Shown: one piece after another, positions 26,601 to 36,300 of the stretch
How positions within the stretch are numbered: position 1 is the stretch's first letter
Layout: every line of letters begins with the position of its first letter
Assembly (NCBI GenBank): GCA_019649035.1
Contig: BMAT01005576.1
Location: 457,797 to 496,075, forward strand
DNA from: Elysia marginata
Lineage: Eukaryota; Mollusca; Gastropoda; Plakobranchidae
DNA: 38,279 nucleotides
Direction of reading: 5' to 3'
The notes under the pieces: generated by a model
What the model was told of the DNA's origin: nothing
The model's input: only the letters and a program-made list of their open reading frames with translations
The model's database searches: none
Made by a program: the position numbers and the translations under genes

Positions 26601-29600
26601 GCGTTGATTAGAGCCTTCAAGAAAAAAATATTTAATAAGCATGTGAATTTTTTTTTATTTTTGCTATTTTTCAGCATAACTTTCATACTGTAATGAGATT
26701 TTCTATATTTTGTTGTTTTTATGTTGCAGTGGTCTGGGGATTACGAGATGGCAGGCACTGTGATCCACTACAAACGCATTGGCAATAAGGAAAAATTCCT
26801 CGCCCCTGGGCCGCTGAAAGAGCCTCTGCATATAATGGTGCCATAGTTTTAATAAATTTGGGGTTATAAGTCAGGGGAATTCGAAAAAAAGATGAACAAG
26901 AAGAAGACAAAGAAGAATGAAATAAAATATGTATTAAGAAGTAAAAAGAGGAACGTCAAAGGCTTCAATAAGGATGGTACAGTGTTGGAGTGACCTGGTT
27001 TCTCTTTTAGCTAAAAAAAAACAATTATTTGACACTTCGAAAACAACTAAACATCTAAGTTTATTAGTTTTATACAGCAGTTTTAGTCGAAGTTTTAATG
27101 CGCCATAGCACTTTGGTAGGATACTTATATACTTACTTAACATTCGTCTTGTCTTTCTATTTTTCTTTTGATTAAACTGGTGGATAAATGCTTTTTGTTA
27201 ATTTGACACGCAGTTGAAGATGGTTATGCGCAAAATGTTAAACACGAGCGTGAAATTCAACTAAACCTTTGTTTATTCTACAGAAATTTGTCTATAGTAC
27301 AGCATCACAGTCGCACAAGACTATTATAATTAATTCTAATTTCTAAAGTCTTTCCAATTTGCCGCAAATTCATACATTTCTTTCTAACAAACAATAATTT
27401 ATGAAATTGTTCTATCCAGCTGCTGATTCAAACGCATAACCCTGGAGTAGAGTTTGAATACACGGTGCCAAAGGAGAATGTGTCAGACATCAGGAAACCA
27501 GAGTTTTACTGGGACTACACGGACTGGTCGCATTGCACTGTATCCTGCGGAGGAGGTAGCTGCCCTGTTTACTTTGCTAGACTTTCTCACTCTGTTTGTA
27601 CATAGTTAGCACCCACCAGTTGCCCTTCCCAAATCTTGCAACCTCAGCAAACTTCCTGGTTCTAAAAAGGACAGAAAGCCGTTTAAAAAGATAACAGCTG
27701 ACCAGATAGTACTGAAACTGGAGATGTCAAAGATGTTGTCGTGATCGACCACACTGGATCCTTGCCTTTCCCACTTTGACTTATATAATTAGGTCCGATG
27801 GCAAGGTAGAGTCCCAGGTCTCAGTCAAATGTTTTCTATGGTCATCTTCCATTCAGCGGCCCTAGAGGCAAAATGGAAGTGCTCAAAAGGAGGTACCGCC
27901 CATATCCATGTTTGTCCTAAACCTTGTAGCATAGCTCAATAATACCCTCAATAAAATGAACATCTGAGAGGAATTCTCCACTTACAGCGGCAAAAATACT
28001 ACTGACTCTTACAGTACTTAAATTATTAAATCATACCTTCAGGTCTAGCTTGAATCCTCTACCCTAGCCCCCCCCCCTCTATATATATTTATCTCCCCCA
28101 TTCAGTCTATTTCTCTAATCCCCTCCTCCTGGTATATCTCTTCGCTTGTACTATGTTTAACCCTCGAATAGAATAGTGATTTAACATCTAACAAAGTCAC
28201 CATAGCAAGAAACTGAGCTTAATTTTTATCGGCCCCGTGGTAACGCTGGGAAGTCCCATATAAACTGGGAATGGGGAAGTGGTGACGCTGGAAAGTCCCA
28301 TATAAACTGGGAATGGGGAAGTGGTGACGTTAGAAAGTCCCATATAAACTGGGAATGGGGAAGTGCCCCCTCGCGACTCTTGGAGCGGAGGGTTTAGTAA
28401 TGTTCTATTAATTCTACTCAAAACTTGCCTACTTTTTAAGAACTTAATATAATTTAAAGATTTCTAACCACGCATAGGTTTTAAGTGGTATAATTTGTCC
28501 AATTGTCAATGTATCGTACCATATAGCGTGAACTAACAAAAGACGTTATCTAATCATCTAGTCAAACCGGGTCACAAAAAGAATACAAAGCACAGGGAAG
28601 AAAAGCACCCTTCAGTTATTATTTGACTTGCAGCTTATTGCATTAACTTTTTTTTTCTTAAGCCGCGTACAAGTTCATGAATACGGCCAAAAAAACTAAG
28701 AACGGTAGCGAAATGCGTTCCATTATCAAAGTGCAACATAAAGCCAGTTTCACAAGACGCATATCCCGTACGGAGACTTTAACAAGAATTATGTCCATAT
28801 ATTTATCACCTGAAACATTTCACATGAAAAAACAAAAACGGACCATCGGACGGGAGCTGGTCCGGGGTCTTTAGGACTGGATACGCCTCATATGAAACCG
28901 GCTTAATCCATAGTTGAGAGCAGATTTGAAACCACCCGACTCTAAGTGTCATCAGATGTATATCAAGAATGTTTAAGCTTTTGAAGTTGGGTGACGCAGA
29001 GTACATGCTTCATGTGCTTAAAAAACGTCTACGTAGACCGACTATTTATCTCCTTACAGGTATTCTCCAATTGTAGATTCGTTCTCTAGAGACTATCAAT
29101 CAAAGCTTAAAACCTACCAAATTTTTTCGACACTTCATTAATAGGCCTGTCTTGCTTTTAGTTTTAGTAGTCTCTCGTCATTTTTTTCGTTAAAACATAA
29201 CTGCATAATTTTTTTAAAATTAAAAACATCTTTTTTAACAAAAATTTGCTTATAATTCTGTTTCAAAATAATGGTTCTTACAAACCTCCAGGCACCCAGA
29301 GACAGGCGGTTGTATGCAAGGAGAAAGAGGCAGGGGACGTGCATGAAAACTACTGTGATCCCAGTACTAAACCAGATGACCAGCTCCGAGCCTGCAATGT
29401 CCATCTATGTCCAGCAAGGTAATCAACCTTTGCAATAATTGTGTTGAAAAGCATTATCTTTACAAAGGTATTGACATCTATTTACTGCAAAAGTCACCTC
29501 AAAACTGCGAAAGTTCAAATTTATGAAGCATCGTGAAAAAATTAATTAAAGAGACAATAAAACCTAAAACATTTAATTCATTTTAAAAATCGCATAAAAT

Positions 29601-32600
29601 ATCAAAAGCGAAATTTCCATGCATTGTCTATGTGCATAATTTTGTATGTGTAGGTACGTACTTAACTATCTATCCACCTGTTTACCTACATGCCAATGTA
29701 TCTATGTCCTATCTAGCTCTTTCCGTAGGTCTGTCTATTTTTAGACAGCCACATATTTATTTCCCTAAAAATTTGATTATTGTTTTCGTGGAGTCATCAA
29801 ACTGGTAAAGTGTGAGTTATAGGCACGGCATCTTGCGTGTGCACTTCACCACTAATTTGGTGCTAATAATTCCTTTTTAGCGACTTTCAGATTCTCATTC
29901 CAACGTTTGGTGTATAACCTCTAGATTGAAACTTGAGAAAAGCACAGTTTTGTATTTCAGGGGTCATTCTCAAGTTTAGTGCTATTGGAAATAATGGAAA
30001 AACCAGTAGGAAATCTAAAAGATTTAAAGAAAAACATTTTCTGTTGACCTGATATATGTATTGGTAACAAATTCAAAAACAAAAAGCAAGTTATGTCGTC
30101 ACTCACAAAGGCTGTAGGTATATCATATTAAAGGACCTTAAAGCACCTTGAAGCTCACAATCATATCGACATTCTTCAAAATGGCAACGCCTTGTATTGC
30201 AATGTAAAAACTGCGAGACCCAAGTCATTTCAACAAGCTGCGCGACAAATACCACACAGCAAGATAACTTTTTCTTTTGTGAACTGATAATTTTAGATTA
30301 GTAAAAGAAGCTTCGAGACAACATTTCAATTATAAACTTCATCATGCAAGTGCCTGTGAAACTGTGTAAATTATAGTGCAAAGTTAAAAGTATATTAAAA
30401 TACATTGAGAAATGTATGAGAATACCTTTTTGTGTGATTTTGGAAACGTTTTGTTGAAAATACATCAAAATGCATAAAAATGAAGCTTACTTTATGGGGA
30501 TTCAATTTCTATTTTTCAACATAGTCACCGCTTCTCTCCAAAGCGACATTCCATTGCTTTAAAAGGGCATGTATTTCAGCCATGTAAAATTGTATTGGCT
30601 GCTCTTACAGCCACGTCTTGACTGCATATTTCACTTCTTCAGCATCCTCATAGTTTTTGCCTATCAAACCTTGTTTCATGGGGCCGAAAATGATAGTCAG
30701 ATGGAGCCAAATCAGGCGAGTACGATGGGTGTGGTAGAGTAGTCCACCCAAACGAGGCGATTGTCTCCCCTGTTCTGTTGCTTCTGTGGGGTGAAGCATT
30801 GTCCTGCAATAAGAGGACACTTCCAATATCCATGTTAGGTCTCACTTGGAGTATCCTAGCCTGAATTTTTTTCAGAGTGTCAATATAAGATTCAGGGTTG
30901 GCTGTTTCTCCTCTTGGCAAAAGGTCAACAAGAATAACCCCCTGGGTGTCCCAAAAGACAGTTGCTATGATTTTTCCAGCGGACTTTACTGTCTTGAACT
31001 TTTTCGGCTGTGGCGATGAAGAGTGGCGCCATTCCATGGACTGCCGGTTCTTTTTTATTCTGGCTCGTTGTGATACAATCATGTTTCATTGCCAGTCACC
31101 AAGCGGTTGAAGAAGGTGTTGCCTCGTTGAGAGTATTCAAGGAGTTCATTGCAAGCATTGATTCTGTCAGTTTTGGGCTCGTCAGTCAGTGCTCTTGGTA
31201 TCCAACGGTCACACAATTTGGAAAATCCGAGTGAATCAATAATGTACTGGGCATTTCCATGGCTAGCTTCAAGTTTTACTGCCGATTCATCAAGACTGAT
31301 GCGTCTATCAACCCCGATGAGAGCCTTTGTATTTGCTTTGTTGGCCGGGTTCACACAAGTGTAAGACCTTCCAGAGCGGTGTTTGTCTGTCAAGGTTACA
31401 GTTTCCTGCACTTCGTCAGTGCCGTTAGCGTCATAAATGCGCTTCACCCACCTGCGAACATTGCTCTAATCCAAAGTGTCGTTCTTAAAAACATTTTCAG
31501 ACTTTTGTGTATGTTTAGGGGTGTTTCTCTTTCACCAAACAGGAATTCAATCACTGCTCTTTTTTTAAACGAATGTCCATGTAGGCAGCCATTTTGAACT
31601 ATGCTCAGAAAAACATGGATAATAATAAAACGAAACAAATTACACCAGAGTTTAGCAATTATGCAAAGCTAGAACTGTACAAATTTTGCAATATTTATAT
31701 AAAAAAAACATTAGGAGTCACAGCAAAAAAGGCATTACTTTTTGACTCACCATCGTATTCCCTTTTGGTGTGTTATTCCCTTCAGAATTACTCTAAAGCA
31801 CCATCATCATTTTGTACGCGGATAAAAAAAAACAAAGTCCGCTTGCTTCGTAGGCACTATTTCCCCGTGGGGATGGACACATCCGCCAAAACTTATTTTA
31901 TCATAACATATTATATTTCAAATTTTAGCGTAGCCGCCAAATGTGTTAACACATTGGGTTGGGGTGGAGGTTTATCACGAGGTGTGAGCCTACGAAACCT
32001 CTGATGCCCCGACCACATAGTTCTGGCTTTTTAAAATCGAAAAATCATTAAGCAACACTAATAACTACACAGTTTCAAACTTATGGGTGTATATTTGAAC
32101 TTATGCAGATGATAAAAAGCTGCAGACAGTACTTGTTTCGTAAAATTAACCTTTCTCTTTTTGGTCGAAAAACTGAAAACCACTAAACAGCCCATTGCTT
32201 AGTTTAGGTTGTATTTTTAAATTAATGCCACTGTCAGGTCTATATCAAGAAAAAGAGCATAGGAAAAATAGTGTCATTCTTATATCTTTCCCACAACAAC
32301 AAGTGTTATATTTTTTATGAAATATGAAACCAGATGCAAGTTTAGCATTTGTTAGGTAGGAGACCATTTCTATAAAAGTAGGCGAATCCCACATCTGTAT
32401 GTAACAACAATTTTTAGCACTCGTTTTTCAGGAAAGATATTTTAAATCTAAATATAGAAATAATTATGTTCCGCAAGTCCGATTGCAGTAAATTTTTTTA
32501 TTCACAATACCTACACTTTGAGTAAATATGATATATTAGCAAAAAAAAAAATAAACTGATGCTTTGGAATACACTTCTAAAAGTTCTGGACCACTAGCTA

Positions 32601-33250
32601 TATATTCGCTAGCAGCAGTTAAAAAAAGCTTATCCGTCTGTAACAGCATTGAGCTGGAATAATAAAACAAAGCGAGTAATGAGAATTAACTTTTCGTTCT
32701 GTTAGCACTCTAACTTCAAGCTGAATGCCTATTGTTTGTTTCATTGTTGAAGGTGGTGGGCCGGACCATGGCAACACTGCACTGTCACCTGTGGAGACAA
32801 GGGCATTCACCGGCGCACTGTCATCTGTGTACGCAGCCTGGGCCAGGACGAACAAATTGCACTGGAAGACAAAGTGTGCGAGAGTCTGGAGAAGCCGCTA
32901 GAGATAGCACCATGTAATCATAAGGATCCGTGTCCAGGGCTGGGTTCCTGGCAACTGCTAGACTGGAGCAATGTAAGTCATAAACGCATCATTATTGATA
33001 AGGACTTTTTTCTACTTATTATTGTCTTTAGCATCCCAGATAGCTGTCGAATTACATAAACGCTTTATCGTAACTTCCAAACACTATCAGATTTTACTGA
33101 AGACTTGCTCATTCTTCAGTAACAAAAAATACGGAATAGGCGCTAAATAGTAATAATTATACTAACGTAATAAACTCAATCCGAAAATTTTGAAATTTCA
33201 AATTTCTCTAATATTTGTAAAAGCCTCATGCAGCATTGAGAGGGTATTGA

Positions 33251-33322
<72 letters not shown>

Positions 33323-36300
33323 CAGAAGTAGTAATAGTTGTAGTAGTAGTAGAAGTAGTAGTAGTAGTAGTAGTAGTTGTTGTTGTTGTTGTTGTTGTTG
33401 TTGTAGTAGTAGTAGAGGGAACAATAAGAAAAGGAAGGAGGAGGAGATGAAGAAGAAGAAGAAAAAGAACAAAAAGAAGGAGAAGAAGAAGCCGTAGTAG
33501 GCTTAAAGTCCGTCTCAATATATGTCTCATAACAGCGTCTACTCATCCCTTTCACCAACATTCATCTGATATTCTTTTCTCCACACTTTCAGTGCACTCG
33601 AAGCTGCGATGGAGGAGTACAGTTCCGGAAGGTGACCTGTGTTGGCGGCACTAGGTGTCCTTTACCTAAACCTACCTATGAGAGAGCATGTAACTTACAC
33701 AAGTGCCCGGAGGTCACACTCAGTACTGCATCGATATCCCCCTCAGAGGGTGGCCACAATCTACCTGTATCCAACACGATTGAGTCTGTTTTGAAACCGA
33801 AAGACATGACAGGTTCGGCATACCCTATCGCTGATGACGACGATGGAAACATTTTTCTAGAAGAAGGAGACGAAAAAGTAGAGAGCAAATTCGGGAATGA
33901 TGACGATATTGGGGATGATCAAGCGGATGATGCTGTTTCTACATCTTCTCCCTCCACTCCTCCAGAGAAACACGGGCATTACAAAGAGAGTGAGAATGAA
34001 GACGATGGGGAGATGTATACGACACAAAGTAATATCCTAAAAGAGGTTGATGAAGGCGGCGATAATGAAAACGGTGAAATTGGCAAAGAAGAGAGGACTA
34101 CTATTACAAATGTAATAGAAACTACAGAAAATCATCGTGTTTCCAAAGTGGTTCGCTTTGTTTGGAAGACATTGGAGTGGGGAAAAGTAAGACATTGCCA
34201 CTGAAATTGAATAGAAATCAAATTATCATGATACGTTATGGTTTAGTTATCTTTGCTTTAATATTCCCATGTAAAAACTAATTTTGTCCTTTCCTCTGTT
34301 TTTCTCCCCTTTTCTTTATTTTTAACTATCTTTTTTAACCTTTCTTTATAAAAAAACATGCCTTTTTTTAAAGATTTCTCTATTCCTTGTTTTGTCTTTG
34401 TCTAAGATACCCTTCATATCATTTACTATCGAAACTTTATGTTGAAAGCAGTTCTACATGACACTTTTACTGTATACCGTTTTTTCTTATAACACTCGTA
34501 AGATACACCGTAAATTTTTTATCTTCAGATGTTTCCGGCCTTAAATCTCTGTAGGGTCAAGTGAGACTTGGAAAAAACATTAATCTCTTCCACTTTTACT
34601 TTTTGGGGATTACGTACTTTTTTGTGTGGCACCATAGGAAAAGAATAAAACGCTCTTTTTGCATCCATAGTAAGAATAATGTAGTATGTATAGGTCAGAC
34701 CCATCGTGTCAGTGTGAAACATGATACTAATACAATAGAATATTAAGTTTTACTGAGTGTAACTGCTCTTTCTTGCCTGCAATGAACGCAGTGTTCCAGA
34801 AGCTGCGGTGAGGGCGTGAAGACGAGAGAAACCATATGTGTCCGGGAAAAGGATGGTATTCAGGCAGAACCTACAGAGTGTGATGTTTCCTCTAAACCTA
34901 TCTCACTGATGGAATGCGTGGGAACAACTTGTCTTCGCTGGCAGGCTGATGCATGGAGTGAGGTAGATATATAATTACAATGACTGTAATCACACTTACT
35001 CGTACCGATTTATTTAACTTCCAGCTTTTAATGATATTGCCCTATTTCAGAGACAGGCCAGCTTTATGTTGTGTTTGTCTTGCCGGATGGTTATTGTAAA
35101 GTTTACCATTGTGGTGCATTTATTTTAGCCCAGTTTGCGTTCTTTTTGTTTTGAAAAAAAAATTTGGCAGACAACCGTTGTTGAATGAAAGGCCTCATCC
35201 CTTGTGATTATATAATTATTCATCTGAAATGATAAATGCTTTGAATGAAATACTATTTACTACAACGACAACTAGGTATTCATTGAAAATTTTAAGGTAA
35301 TAACTTTCATCAGATTTTCATTGGTATAGACATTCTTTAAGTTCTTCTATACCAAAGGTGAAGATTTTGAACGCAGACATTTTCAATGTACGACTTTGCA
35401 ATTCACGGGTAAAAATGATTGCACAGTTTGCCACTTTAGGTGTTGTTTTTACCATTTTAGTTCATTTTGTAAATGTACAGCGCTGCCGTAACATTTTAAA
35501 TTAGTTCTCTGGGCGCTTTGAAATCTAAATTTGTTGATAAATTTTAATAAAGAAGTAAAAGTTATATAAAATAAAAGAGCATGATTTGATGTAAGATATG
35601 CAATGTAACTGTCATAAATTATAAGAAGCTTAAATAGATGTATATAATGAAATACGCTCATGTACATGACCTTATGCCTATGATACTCAAAAGCACATAA
35701 AATTGAGATTGGTTTAACTTTAAAAATGTTTTTAAAAAAAGCATTAACATTTGAGGCTAATGAAGATACTAAAATTTAGGTCTTACATATTAGCTTTTCT
35801 TATTTATTGATACAGTTCTCAACGCTTGGTTCTGAACTTTGTAGAGTTTTGCTTTTGATAGTTTACGTAATCTAGCAAGAAGGGAAGGCGATTCGTGACA
35901 AACAAGTCGACAAGAAATAATACCGTGGTTTTATCTGTCAATTTAGGGACTTTGCCAACGTTTTTAAGATGGAGAAAATGTTAAGCATAGTTCACTCTAT
36001 TTTATATACATAACAAGGACAGAGCTAAAAGAGTAACTTCACATTTTTTTCATAGTTTATTTTTTACCTACTCAGTAGGGTGACGTCAGTTTTGTCAGAG
36101 CTTACTTTAAGCTTATTCAATGCCACCCATTTAGAGATGTCACACAATCATGTGACTTTTTTTAGCGAATGGCTGTAAGGTTGACAGGAGGCTCCTGAAG
36201 TGGAAACAAAAACTGATGTTAGTTTCTGTTAATCTTAAAACCATGAATCAAATTGATGGTTTAATCGCGAAACACAAACACTTTGAAATCAGCCATCACC

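Larger units (their letters stand above)
29419..32752 (+). other. Intron 17 (3334 bp) hosting a mariner relic
   Basis: It contains the mariner element at about 30406-31749 on the - strand. The flanks (29419-30400 and 31750-32752) are AT-rich with nothing else recognised, apart from a decayed TACC/TATC stretch near 29640-29750. Confidence 0.85.

Noticed and set aside
30605..32004. Several + strand open frames over and beside the mariner element
   Set aside because: Those over the element are antisense shadows of the transposase; the ones beyond it show no protein family features.
33176..33561. Long Val, Leu, Tyr and Thr homopolymer frames on both strands
   Set aside because: Produced by GTA/GTT triplets in intron 18.
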